Shown here: one piece after another, positions 9,332-17,225 of the stretch
Position numbering within the stretch: the first letter of the stretch is position 1
How the letters are laid out: each line of letters begins with the position of its first letter
NCBI RefSeq assembly: GCF_023898865.1
Contig: NZ_JAGSOV010000003.1
Span: 44,744 to 108,743 of the forward strand
Length of the DNA stretch: 64,000 nt
Reading direction: 5' to 3'
Origin: Pseudonocardia humida
GTDB lineage: Bacteria > Actinomycetota > Actinomycetes > Mycobacteriales > Pseudonocardiaceae
The notes under the pieces: generated by a model
Database searches by the model: none
Told to the model about the DNA's origin: nothing
Seen by the model: only the letters and a program-made list of their open reading frames with translations
Translations under genes and position numbers: made by a program

Positions 9332-10582
9332 ATGCAGCCCACGTCTCCTCTGCCGCCCCTGCGCTTGAGCGTCCCCGGCCCCTCCGGTCGGGCGGACGCC
9401 GCGGTCACCCTCAGCACCGTCGCGCGACTGGTCGCGTCGGGGGCCGCGGTGAGCAAGGCCGACCTGGTCGCGGCGGCCGGGCTGGCCCGCACGACGGTCA
9501 GCACCGCGGTCGACGAGCTGCTCGCCCGCGGTGTGCTGCGCCCGGACGGCGCCCGGCCCACCACCGGTCGCGGGCGCCCGGCCGACCGGCTCGCCATGTC
9601 CGCGCGCGGCGGGCACGTGCTGCTCGCCGACGTCGGGGCCCGCGGAGCGCACCTGGCCGTGGTCGACCTGAGCCAGCGCGTGCTGGCCCACGAGCACATC
9701 GACATCGACGTGCAGGACGGCCCGGACGCGGTGCTGGCGGCGGTGGAGGACGCGCTGACCGCGCTGCGGGGGCGCGCGCGCCACCCCGGCGACGGCGACC
9801 CGGCCGTGCGCGCGGTGGTCATCGGGCTGCCCGGACCGGTCGACGGCAACCTGGGCATCCCGGTCCGGCCGCCGATCATGCCCGGCTGGCACGCCTACCC
9901 GGTCTCCGCGCGCCTGCAGCGCACCTTCGACTGCCCCGCCGTGCTGGAGAACGACGTCAACCTGCGCGCGCTCGGCGAGGCCAGGGCGCTGCCCGCCGAC
10001 CAGGTCCCGCTGCTGTTCGTCAAGGTCGGCACCGGCATCGGCGGGGGGCTGGTCTCCCGGGAGGGCGTGCTGCACCACGGCGCCGACGGCGCGGCGGGCG
10101 ACATCGGTCACGTGCGCGTGCGCGGCGGCCCGGACACCGCCTGTGTCTGCGGCAACGTGGGCTGCATCGAGGCCGTGGCCTCGGCCGGGGCCATCGCCCG
10201 GCGGCTGGCCGCCGAGCCGCACCAGCTCGGCGTGGCCACCATCGCCGACGTCCGCGCGCTGATCGCGCGCGGCGACCCGGACGCCCTGGGGGTGGTCCGC
10301 GAGGCCGCCGGCGTGATCGGCGAGCTGGTGGCCACCCTGGTGCACTTCTACAACCCCGCCCGGGTGACGCTGGGCGGTTCGCTCACCGCGGCCAGCGACG
10401 AGCTGCTGGCCGGGGTGCGCAGCGTCGTCTACCAGCGGGCGCTGCCGCTGGCCACCCGCAACCTCGTGCTCACCAACAGCGTGCTGGGCGAGTACGCCGG
10501 GTTGGCCGGAGCGGCCGTGCTGGGCATCGAGCGGGTGCTCTCCCCTCCGGGCATGGACGCCCTCACCGCGCCGCGGCCCTGA
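9332..10582 (+). CDS. ROK family transcriptional regulator
   Basis: A 416-aa sugar-responsive repressor of the NagC/Mlc/XylR type. An N-terminal winged helix-turn-helix (about 25-80; KADLVAAAGLARTTVSTAV) is followed by the ROK sugar-kinase-like domain. This carries a nucleotide-site remnant (LADVGARGAHLAVV), the GDIGHV segment and the ROK zinc motif CVCGNVGCIE. It is divergent from the sugar ABC/dehydrogenase operon and very likely controls it and itself. ATG 9332 follows a possible GTG at 9329; a GGA lies 5 nt upstream of the ATG. The effector sugar is unknown. Confidence 0.93.
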   Translation: MQPTSPLPPLRLSVPGPSGRADAAVTLSTVARLVASGAAVSKADLVAAAGLARTTVSTAVDELLARGVLRPDGARPTTGRGRPADRLAMSARGGHVLLADVGARGAHLAVVDLSQRVLAHEHIDIDVQDGPDAVLAAVEDALTALRGRARHPGDGDPAVRAVVIGLPGPVDGNLGIPVRPPIMPGWHAYPVSARLQRTFDCPAVLENDVNLRALGEARALPADQVPLLFVKVGTGIGGGLVSREGVLHHGADGAAGDIGHVRVRGGPDTACVCGNVGCIEAVASAGAIARRLAAEPHQLGVATIADVRALIARGDPDALGVVREAAGVIGELVATLVHFYNPARVTLGGSLTAASDELLAGVRSVVYQRALPLATRNLVLTNSVLGEYAGLAGAAVLGIERVLSPPGMDALTAPRP

Positions 10583-10585
10583 CCG

Positions 10586-10915
10586 TCACGCCTCCGCGGG
10601 CTCGTCGGCCGGGGGCGCCCGCCGCGAGACCGCCACCAGCACGGCCGGCTCACGGCTCTCGTTGCGCAGGGCGACCAGCCCCAGCCCGGCCAGCCAGAGC
10701 ACCGCGCCCGTGGCGAAGGCCCGCCGGCCGCCGTCGGCGCACTCCAGCTGGACCTCACCGCTCTCCACGACGACCAGCGCGTCGCGCCACTCCTCGGCCC
10801 GGTAGGGCCGCCGCGCACCGGGCGCGACCGTGACCACCCGCTTGTCGAAGCTCGCGCTCAGCCGCCGGTGCAGGAACGACACCCGGGCCGCATCGGCCTC
10901 CCCGGCCGGTTCCAT
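10586..10915 (-). CDS. Small cupin-fold protein
   Basis: A 109-aa single-domain cupin-like protein. The pattern VTVAPGARRPYRAEEWRDALVVVESGEVQLEC ... FATGAVLWLAGLGLVALRNESREPAVLVAVSRR matches the two cupin motifs, but the usual metal-binding His residues are absent, so a metal-free sensor or binding role is more likely than an enzyme. The ATG overlaps the stop of the sigma-like gene upstream (TGATG), so they act as a pair. The 3' end converges with the ROK gene with only 3 bp between them. Confidence 0.7.
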   Translation of the reverse strand: MEPAGEADAARVSFLHRRLSASFDKRVVTVAPGARRPYRAEEWRDALVVVESGEVQLECADGGRRAFATGAVLWLAGLGLVALRNESREPAVLVAVSRRAPPADEPAEA

Positions 10916-11235
10916 CACGCGCTCCGGGCGACCGGTGGCGCGTGCTCGCGCAGCAGCGCCCCGGTCAGCGAGACGACCCGGGCGTCGGTGGTGCCGACCA
11001 ACCGGCTCAGCACGGCCCGCTCGGCCGCACCGGGCACCTCGCCCCGCCGCACCGCCCCACGCGCCCGGCGCAGGGCCGCGGTCAGCTCCGCGCGGGAGGC
11101 CCCGAGCAGCGCGGCGGCGTCGGCGGTGGACCAGTGCAGGACGTCGCACAGGATCAGCACGGTCCACTGCGCGGGCGGCAGCGGCCCGGCCGCATCCGAC
11201 GGGGCGTCCGCGGGGAGGTGTTCGGGAAGGTGCAT
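10915..11235 (-). CDS. Truncated ECF sigma-like protein (region 4 only)
   Basis: A 106-aa protein whose middle part (PPAQWTVLILCDVLHWSTADAAALLGAS, then LRRARGAVRR) matches sigma-70 region 4 of SigG/TIGR02960-type ECF factors. It continues into what looks like the start of their C-terminal SnoaL-like domain (ERAVLSRLVGTTDARVVSLTGALL). Region 2, needed for -10 recognition and core binding, is missing, so it cannot be a normal sigma factor. The intact frame and translational coupling with the cupin gene argue that it is a maintained regulator fragment rather than debris, but a decayed gene is possible. No clear ribosome-binding site is seen. Confidence 0.6.
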   Translation of the reverse strand: MHLPEHLPADAPSDAAGPLPPAQWTVLILCDVLHWSTADAAALLGASRAELTAALRRARGAVRRGEVPGAAERAVLSRLVGTTDARVVSLTGALLREHAPPVARSA

Positions 11236-11315
11236 GTCGGGTACGACCGCCGGCCGGCCCCGAACTCATCGCCCGGCACCGGACGAGGCCCCGGGGGTCT
11301 CGCGGGACGGGCGGG

Positions 11316-11798
11316 TCAGCGGTCGCGGAGGAACTCCGCCGCGGCGTCGTCGCCGCCGTCGTCGCTGCCGTCGTCGTCGCTGCCGTCGTCGCTGCCGTCC
11401 TCGTCGGGGACGAGGTGCACGGCGGCCTCCTCGGCGGAGGCGGCGCCGCCGTCGATGCCGACGTCGCTGGCGAACAGCTCCTCGCCCTCGTCGGCCAGCC
11501 GGCCCGAGCGGGTGTCGCCGACCTCGCGGTCGCGCAGCTCGCCGTCGGTGTCGGAGGCGTCGCCGAGGCCGTCGCCCTCGTCGGGGGCGCCTTCGGGGAG
11601 CTCGCGGCGCAGGCGGGCGCCCAGGGACTCGCCCGCGGCCTCCTCGGCCGGGGTGGTGCCCCAGTCGTTCACCGCGTACGGGCGCTCCGGCGGCGAGTAG
11701 CCCTCGTCGAGCTGGTCGCGGTCGAGGAGGGTGTCGGAGGGGTCGAGCAGCCCGTCGTCCTCGGTCACGTCCGGGGAGGTGTCCTCGTCGCCGTTCAT
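11316..11798 (-). CDS. DUF5709 domain protein
   Basis: A 160-aa acidic, soluble actinobacterial protein of unknown function. It shows the DUF5709 features: LDEGYSPPERP near residue 32, GESLGARLRRELP, VGDTRSGRLADEGEE and the ending DVGIDGGAASAEEAAVHLV. A Ser/Asp/Gly low-complexity stretch (coded by 11336-11404) interrupts the last 20 residues. It begins 27 nt after the symporter stop on the same strand, so it may be the last gene of that operon. Confidence 0.85.
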   Translation of the reverse strand: MNGDEDTSPDVTEDDGLLDPSDTLLDRDQLDEGYSPPERPYAVNDWGTTPAEEAAGESLGARLRRELPEGAPDEGDGLGDASDTDGELRDREVGDTRSGRLADEGEELFASDVGIDGGAASAEEAAVHLVPDEDGSDDGSDDDGSDDGGDDAAAEFLRDR

Positions 11799-11825
11799 CG
11801 CCCCAGCCTCCCACCGGCGGCGCCC

Positions 11826-13514
11826 TCAGGCGCGGCCGGGTCCGCTCTCGTCCAGGTGCAACCGCAGCATCGCCGTGGTCGCCCACGCCGGGGGGCGCCC
11901 GCGCAGCGACACCAGCACCATCGTGGCGAACGCCAGCGGCACCGACCACAGCGCGGGCTGGCCGAGCAGGATCGCGGCCAGCCCGGGCGGCGAGCCCAGG
12001 AACAGGTCGACGCCGATCACCCCGGCCGAGGACAGCAGCCCGACCACGACCCCGACCGTCGCGCCGCGGGCGGTCAGCCCGCTCCACCAGATCCCCAGCA
12101 CCAGCAGCGGGCAGAACGTCGACGCGGCCACCGCGAACGCCGAGGTGACCAGCACCCCGACGTCGATGGACGCGGCGGGCAGCGCCAGCAGGACCACCGC
12201 GGCGGCCGCCGCGAGCGGGGTGAACCGCAGCCGGCGCAGGGAGCCGGGCACCAGGTCGTGCGACAGCGCCCCGGAGACCGCCAGCAGCAACCCCAGCGAG
12301 GTGGCCAGGAACGCGGCGAACGCGCCCGCGGTGAGCAGCGCGGTGAACAGCGCGCCCGCCCAGCCGGGGTCGACCCGCGCCGGCAGCTGCACGACGACGG
12401 TGTCGGTCGCCCCGGACAGGTACAGCTCGGGCAGCAGCAGCGCGCCCAGCAGCCCGTACACGCCGGGGAACAGGTAGAAGGCCCCGAGCATGGCCACCGT
12501 GATGGCCGCGGTGCGGCGGGCGCCGCGCCCGTCGGGGCTGGTGTGGAAGCGGATCAGGATGTGCGGCAGGCCCATCGTGCCCAGCACCGTCGCCACCAGC
12601 ACCGACCAGGTGGCCAGCACCGGGTGCCCGGCGTCGCCGGGGTCGAGCAGCGGGCGCCCCCAGCCGGGCCCGCCCGGCGGCCCGCCCCCGACCTCGGGCA
12701 CCGCCGCGCCCGCCGGGAACGTCCAGGTGCTGCCCGCGGCCGCCTCGTGCGGACCGGGCGCGAGCAGCTGCGGCGGGTGCCCGTCGACCGCGACGGCGGT
12801 CGGCTCGGTCAGCACGACCGAGGTCTCCAGCCGGAACTCCACCGGGGTCGGCGCGGCGAAGCGGCTGAACTCGACCGGGGCCAGCGCCGCCGCCCGCGCG
12901 TCCGGGCCGACCGCCAGCACCAGCCAGACCGCCGGCACGATGAACAGCGCCAGCTTGAGCACGAACTGGAACGCCTGCACGTAGGTGGCCGCGCGCATGC
13001 CCCCCAGCGCCAGGGTGATGCTGACCGCCGCCCCCGCCACCACCACGCCCACCCAGTACGGGCTGCCGCTGACCACCCCCAGCACCTGCCCGGCCGCGGT
13101 GAACTGCGGCACCAGGTACAGGCAGCCGATCACCAGCACGACGACCGCCGAGAGCCGCCGCAGCCCCGGCGAGCCGAGCCGGGCCTCGGCGAAGTCGGGC
13201 ACCGTCAGCGCCCCGGTGCGCCGCATGGGCGCCGCGACCAGCGCGAGCATCGCGACGTAGCCCGCGGCGAAGCCGACCGGGTACCACAGCGCGCCGACGC
13301 CGTCCTTGACCACCAGCCCGGCCACCCCGAGGAACGACGCCGCCGAGAGGTACTCCCCCGACACCGCGGCCGCGTTGACCGTCGGCGAGATGCGCCGCGA
13401 GGCGACCAGGAAGTCCGAGGTGGTCCGCATGGCCGCCACACCACGGGCCCCGATCAGCAGGGTCACCAGCAGCACCGGCACGACGGCCAGCAGCACGGAC
13501 AGGACGTCGGTCAT
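11826..13514 (-). CDS. Sodium:solute symporter (SSS family, monocarboxylate/acetate-type)
   Basis: A 562-aa integral membrane symporter with about 13 helices. The SSS signature is clear: SDFLVASRRISP, VSGEYLSAASFLGVAG, GTMGLPHILIRFHTSP and the AFAVAASTFCPLLVLGIWW segment. It resembles ActP/MctC-type carriers of acetate, pyruvate or other short monocarboxylates. A 70-residue extracellular insertion around residues 205-285 includes a Gly/Pro-rich loop. The ATG overlaps the upstream small-membrane-protein stop (ATGA), placing it in one operon with LytS/LytTR regulators. The substrate is inferred from family and context. Confidence 0.9.
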   Translation of the reverse strand: MTDVLSVLLAVVPVLLVTLLIGARGVAAMRTTSDFLVASRRISPTVNAAAVSGEYLSAASFLGVAGLVVKDGVGALWYPVGFAAGYVAMLALVAAPMRRTGALTVPDFAEARLGSPGLRRLSAVVVLVIGCLYLVPQFTAAGQVLGVVSGSPYWVGVVVAGAAVSITLALGGMRAATYVQAFQFVLKLALFIVPAVWLVLAVGPDARAAALAPVEFSRFAAPTPVEFRLETSVVLTEPTAVAVDGHPPQLLAPGPHEAAAGSTWTFPAGAAVPEVGGGPPGGPGWGRPLLDPGDAGHPVLATWSVLVATVLGTMGLPHILIRFHTSPDGRGARRTAAITVAMLGAFYLFPGVYGLLGALLLPELYLSGATDTVVVQLPARVDPGWAGALFTALLTAGAFAAFLATSLGLLLAVSGALSHDLVPGSLRRLRFTPLAAAAAVVLLALPAASIDVGVLVTSAFAVAASTFCPLLVLGIWWSGLTARGATVGVVVGLLSSAGVIGVDLFLGSPPGLAAILLGQPALWSVPLAFATMVLVSLRGRPPAWATTAMLRLHLDESGPGRA

Positions 13515-13912
13515 CCCGGCCGCACCGGGCGGGTCGACCGCGCCCGCGCGGTCCGCCCGGGGTGCCCGATCCGCTCGGCCCGCTCGGCGCGGCGTAGCTG
13601 CCAGTGCGCCAGCGCCACCAGCAGCGGGTAAGGCAGCACGGCCACGGCCAGCCAGGACAGCGGCACCCCGACCACCCGCACCGCGTCCAGCTCGGGCAGC
13701 GCGGCCAGCAGCAGCGGCAGCCCCAGCAGCAGCACCCCGAGCAGGCCCAGCGCGCTCAGCGCGTGGCGCAGCTGGCGGCGGTGGATGCGCCGGGCGCGCT
13801 CGGCCTCACCGGCGGACAGGTGCGGCGGCACCGCCGGGGCGCCGCCGCGCCGGGACGAGAGCGCGAGCCGGGTCTGCGGGCTGGTCACCGCGACCCTGCG
13901 CTGGCGGGTCAT
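13511..13912 (-). CDS. Small two-helix membrane protein, probable symporter accessory subunit
   Basis: A 133-aa protein with a basic N-terminal tail and two hydrophobic segments (about 52-72 and 80-100), ending in an Arg-rich tail. Position and topology match the DUF485/DUF4212 small subunits that accompany SSS symporters, although the sequence does not clearly belong to either family. It overlaps the symporter start by 4 nt (ATGA) and begins 8 nt downstream of the response regulator gene. Confidence 0.75.
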   Translation of the reverse strand: MTRQRRVAVTSPQTRLALSSRRGGAPAVPPHLSAGEAERARRIHRRQLRHALSALGLLGVLLLGLPLLLAALPELDAVRVVGVPLSWLAVAVLPYPLLVALAHWQLRRAERAERIGHPGRTARARSTRPVRPG

Positions 13913-13919
13913 CCCCCGC

Positions 13920-14753
13920 TCACCGCCCCGGCCCCGTCCCCCGACCCCCGTCGAATGCGCCCCGGGTCGCCGCCTCGAGCAGGTGCTCGCGCAGGTCGCG
14001 GGCGTGGCGGCGGCTCACCGGGACGTCGCCGACGTCGGTGTGGGCCAGCAGCCCGCCGGACAGGTCGCTGCGCAGCTCGCGGACGGCGTGCACGGCCAGC
14101 AGGTAGCTGCGGTGCACCCGGCTGAACCCGGCGTGCGCCCAGTGCTCCTCCAGCCGCGACAGCGGAATGCGCACCAGGTGGGCGCCGCCGGGGGTGTGCA
14201 GGCGCACGTAGTCGCCCTGGGCCTCGACGAAGCGCACGTCGTCGCGGCGGACGTAGCGGGTGCGCCCGCCCAGCTCGACCGGCACCGCGGCCAGCGCGTC
14301 GACCGGCGGCGGGGCGGCCCCGCCCCCGGTGACGGCGTCGCGGCCGGTCGCGGCGAACCGGCGCACCCGGCCCAGCGCCGCGGCCAGCCGCTCGGCGCTG
14401 ACCGGCTTGAGCAGGTAGTCGACGGCGCCGATGCGGTAGGCCGACGCGGCGTGCTCCTCGTAGGCGGTCACGAACACCACGACCGGCGGATCGGTCATCC
14501 GGGCCAGCAGCGCGGCCAGCTCCATGCCGTCCATCCCGGGCATCGAGATGTCGAGGAACACCGCGTCCAGCGGACCGGCCTGGATGAGCCGCAGCGCGGT
14601 GAGCGCGTCGCCCGCGGTGACCACGTCGGCCACGTCGGGCGAGCCGACCAGCAGCCTGCGCAGCTCGTCGAGCGCGGGGGCGACGTCGTCCACGGCCAGC
14701 ACGCGCAGGCCGCCCGCCGCGGCGGACCCGGCCGCGTTGCCCCGGCCGTTCAC
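13920..14753 (-). CDS. LytTR family response regulator
   Basis: A 277-aa cytoplasmic response regulator. Receiver residues are about 17-130, with the acidic pair in AVDD, the phospho-acceptor Asp in FLDISMPGMDG, T in VTAYEEH and K in YLLKP. The C-terminal LytTR DNA-binding domain (about 165-260) has the ARFVEAQGDYVRLHT-like and FSRVHRSYLLAV segments. GTG 14753 overlaps the kinase stop (GTGA). It most likely activates the symporter operon in which it lies, as LytTR regulators do for pyruvate carriers in other bacteria; the ligand here is unknown. Confidence 0.93.
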   Translation of the reverse strand: MNGRGNAAGSAAAGGLRVLAVDDVAPALDELRRLLVGSPDVADVVTAGDALTALRLIQAGPLDAVFLDISMPGMDGMELAALLARMTDPPVVVFVTAYEEHAASAYRIGAVDYLLKPVSAERLAAALGRVRRFAATGRDAVTGGGAAPPPVDALAAVPVELGGRTRYVRRDDVRFVEAQGDYVRLHTPGGAHLVRIPLSRLEEHWAHAGFSRVHRSYLLAVHAVRELRSDLSGGLLAHTDVGDVPVSRRHARDLREHLLEAATRGAFDGGRGTGPGR

Positions 14754-15841
14754 GACACGACCACCCCGGGCTGGAAGCGCGGCAGCCGCACGACGACCCG
14801 CGTGCCCGCCCCGGGCGCGGTCTCCAGGACCAGGCCGTAGCCCGCGCCGTAGACGGTGCGCAGCCTGCGGTCGACGTTGACCAGGCCGAGGTGGCCCGGC
14901 GTGCCGCGGCCGGCCAGCACCGCGGCGGCGTAGTCGGGGTCCATGCCCGGGCCGTCGTCCTCCACCGTGATCACGCACTCCGTCCCGTCCGCCTCGCCGG
15001 TGACCTGCACCAGGCCGCTGCCGCCCGGCAGCTCCACGCCGTGGCGCACGGCGTTCTCCACGAGCGGTTGCAGCGCAAGATAGGGCAGCGCGACCGGGAG
15101 CACCTCGGGGGCGATGCGCAGCTGTACCCGCAGCCGCTCGCCGAGCACCGCGCGGGCCAGCGCCAGGTAGGCCTCGATCGCCTGGAACTCCCCCGCGACC
15201 GTGGTGTGGTCGCCGTGGCGGGCCAGGCTGTGGCGGGTGTAGGCGGCGAAGTCGAGCATCAGGTCGTGGGCCCGCTCGGGGTCGGAGCTGACGAACGAGG
15301 CGATCGCGGTCAGGCTGTTGTAGACGAAGTGCGGCGAGATCTCCGCGCGCAGCGCCCGCAGCTCGGCCTGCTCGGCGACCTGCGCGGAGGCCCCCAGCCG
15401 GGCGCGCTCCAGCGCCTCGCCCACCCACAGCGCCGCCTCGCGGACCGCCGCGCCGGAGACCGGCCCGGCCACCACCAGCACCCCGGCCAGCTCCGCCCTG
15501 GCGTGCAGCGGCACCGCGACCAGCGCCCCGTCGGCCGCGCGGCTGTCGCTCTGCAGGGCCCGTTCGGCCAGCTCGACCGCCGCGTCCGGGCGCTCGGGCC
15601 GGCCCGACCACACCAGCGCGCCGGTCAGCCCGCCCAGCGCCGCGGCGTCGGCCTCCAGCAGCCGGCGCAGCCCACGCACCGCCCCGGGCACGCCGGGGCC
15701 GGCGAGCCCGTCGCGCAGGCCGGCGGCGATGCGGCGGCCCGCGGCGAGCCCGGACACGGCCTCGCGACCCGCCCCGCGGGCGCGGGCGAACCCCGGCCAG
15801 CGCCGCCCGCCCCGCGGTGCCGCACCCGCCTCCACCGCCAT
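14750..15841 (-). CDS. LytS-type sensor histidine kinase, GAF-like, no membrane span
   Basis: A 363-aa histidine kinase. Residues about 60-165 look like a GAF-type sensor (LVWSGRPE ... ALVAVPLHARAELAGVLVVAGPV). The His_kinase domain has the phospho-His in EISPHFVYNSL and the N box LQPLVENAVRHG. The G box is EDDGPGM, with GHLGLVNVDRRL after it. No transmembrane helices are visible, so it senses a cytoplasmic cue. ATG 15841 is chosen because GGAGG lies 7 nt upstream. First gene of the LytS-LytTR-small subunit-symporter operon. Confidence 0.92.
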   Translation of the reverse strand: MAVEAGAAPRGGRRWPGFARARGAGREAVSGLAAGRRIAAGLRDGLAGPGVPGAVRGLRRLLEADAAALGGLTGALVWSGRPERPDAAVELAERALQSDSRAADGALVAVPLHARAELAGVLVVAGPVSGAAVREAALWVGEALERARLGASAQVAEQAELRALRAEISPHFVYNSLTAIASFVSSDPERAHDLMLDFAAYTRHSLARHGDHTTVAGEFQAIEAYLALARAVLGERLRVQLRIAPEVLPVALPYLALQPLVENAVRHGVELPGGSGLVQVTGEADGTECVITVEDDGPGMDPDYAAAVLAGRGTPGHLGLVNVDRRLRTVYGAGYGLVLETAPGAGTRVVVRLPRFQPGVVVS

Positions 15842-15920
15842 CGACTGCCTCCGTCCCGGAACCGAGACGGTAGGACATACCGGGCGTCCCCCGCGACCGC
15901 GGTCCGTGATCGCGGCGGCG

Positions 15921-15983
15921 TCTTCGCAGACTCTCCGTGCTCCTCGCAGAGGCACCTGCGAGGAGCACGGGGAGTCCGCGAGG
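15921..15983. terminator. Very long intergenic hairpin (29-bp stem)
   Basis: Arms 15921-15949 and 15955-15983 match at 26 of 29 positions, 20 of 21 in the inner part, with a loop of about 5 nt. It sits between the end of the allantoicase gene and the start of the lytS-like gene, so it should terminate the ureide operon. The stem is longer than needed for termination and could be a REP-like or mobile palindrome. Confidence 0.6.
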
Positions 15984-16026
15984 ACGGGCTCGGATCACGT
16001 CGCCGGAGGCACGACGGGGGGTGCGC

Positions 16027-17163
16027 TCAACCCCGTCCGGTCACCATGGCCCGCGCCGCCGCGGGCAGCGCGTCCGCGGTGAGCGGGCGGCCCGCCGCCA
16101 GCGCGGCCGCCGCCTCCGCCTCGACACCCGCCCCGACCAGCACCGAGGCCGCGGCGGCCGGGGGGAGCGCGGTGAACCAGCGCAGCCCGGCGGCCTCCCG
16201 ACCGGCGGGCGTCGGGGTGCCGAACACGCGCAACCGGGCCATCCCGCCGTCGGGGTGGATGTCCAGGCGCACCGCGTCGACGGGCGTCGTGCCCGCCCCG
16301 GTCCCGGCCAGCAGGTAGCGGTGGCGGGTGTCGGGGCGCAGCGGCGTGCGCGCCAGCAGCTCGCGCCACGGACCGCCGCCGACCCGCCCGCTCAGCACGG
16401 CCGCGCCCGGCGCGTTGTGCAGGAAGTACGAGGTGTCCAGCACCACCGCCGCGAGCGTGCACTCGGCGCCCAGCCGCACCTCCACCCAGTCGTTGCCGTC
16501 GTCGCGGCGCCGGGCGGTCTCCCAGCCCTCCCCCATCGACCGCGCCGGGCCGGGGACCAGCAGGTTCTGCGGGGAGCTGTAGAACAGGTTCGAGCAGTCG
16601 GTGACCATCCCGCCGTTCTCCAGCGCCGCGACGTCGACGGTGCCCAGCGCGTCGAGCACGCGCACGTCCGGCACGGCCTCGCCGTGCACCCGCAGCCGGG
16701 CCACGCCGCCGTCCGGGTGGATGCGCAGCCGGACGTGGGTGAGCAGCGATCCCGACTCGACCGCGAAGGAGTTCTCCGAGTCGCCCGCGACCCCCGACCG
16801 CGGGACAAGCTCCTCCCAGCCCCGCGCGGTGGCCGGGTCGACGTCGTCGCCCGCGTACAGGCCCTGCACCGACACCTCGGGCGGGTAGTTCCCGGTGAAG
16901 AACGCGGTGTCGACGACGACCCCGCGCACGATCCCCGCAGCGCCCAGGCGCACGATCGCCTCGTCGTGGCCGGGCTCGCGGCGCCTGCGCGTCTCCCAGC
17001 CGTCGTAGACCTTGCCGCGGTGGCCGAACTCGGTCGGGTCGAACACCGCGGGACCCGGGGTGATCAGGTTCTCCCGGGCGGCGAAGGACTCGTCGTTGGC
17101 GTGCACCACGCTCCCGCCGAGGGTGCGCAGGGCCAGGTCGGGAAGCTGTCGGAAGTCACCCAC
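16027..17163 (-). CDS. alc: Allantoicase
   Basis: Hydrolyses allantoate to ureidoglycolate and urea. The protein (378 aa from GTG 17163) has the two tandem allantoicase repeats. Repeat 1 includes LGGSVVHANDESFAARENLI, GKVYDGWETRRRR and LRIHPDGGVARLRVHG. Repeat 2 includes CSNLFYSSPQNLL, GEGWETARRRDDGNDW and LDIHPDGGMARLRVFG. About 50 C-terminal residues (RWFTALPP ... ALAAGRPL ... LPAAARAMV) resemble the N-terminus of OHCU decarboxylases and are not part of the usual fold. GTG 17163 has GGGGGAG about 7 nt upstream; GTG 17229, overlapping the kinase stop, is the alternative. Last gene of the ureide operon. Confidence 0.92.
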   Translation of the reverse strand: MGDFRQLPDLALRTLGGSVVHANDESFAARENLITPGPAVFDPTEFGHRGKVYDGWETRRRREPGHDEAIVRLGAAGIVRGVVVDTAFFTGNYPPEVSVQGLYAGDDVDPATARGWEELVPRSGVAGDSENSFAVESGSLLTHVRLRIHPDGGVARLRVHGEAVPDVRVLDALGTVDVAALENGGMVTDCSNLFYSSPQNLLVPGPARSMGEGWETARRRDDGNDWVEVRLGAECTLAAVVLDTSYFLHNAPGAAVLSGRVGGGPWRELLARTPLRPDTRHRYLLAGTGAGTTPVDAVRLDIHPDGGMARLRVFGTPTPAGREAAGLRWFTALPPAAAASVLVGAGVEAEAAAALAAGRPLTADALPAAARAMVTGRG

Positions 17164-17225
17164 GCCCCAGTCTCCCCCGGCGGCGCCCCTGCGGGGTACG
17201 CCCTGCGGCGTGATCCCCGCTCCGG

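Noticed and set aside
11336..11404. Short periodic array (GTCGTCGCTGCC units) considered as a CRISPR or VNTR
   Set aside because: The units lie in frame inside the DUF5709 gene and encode Ser/Asp/Gly; there are no spacers of CRISPR length. No CRISPR array was seen anywhere.
10830..13631. 933-codon plus-strand open frame opposite sigma/cupin, DUF5709 and symporter genes
   Set aside because: Only Arg/Gln/His/Gly low-complexity protein results; the opposite strand encodes recognisable families.
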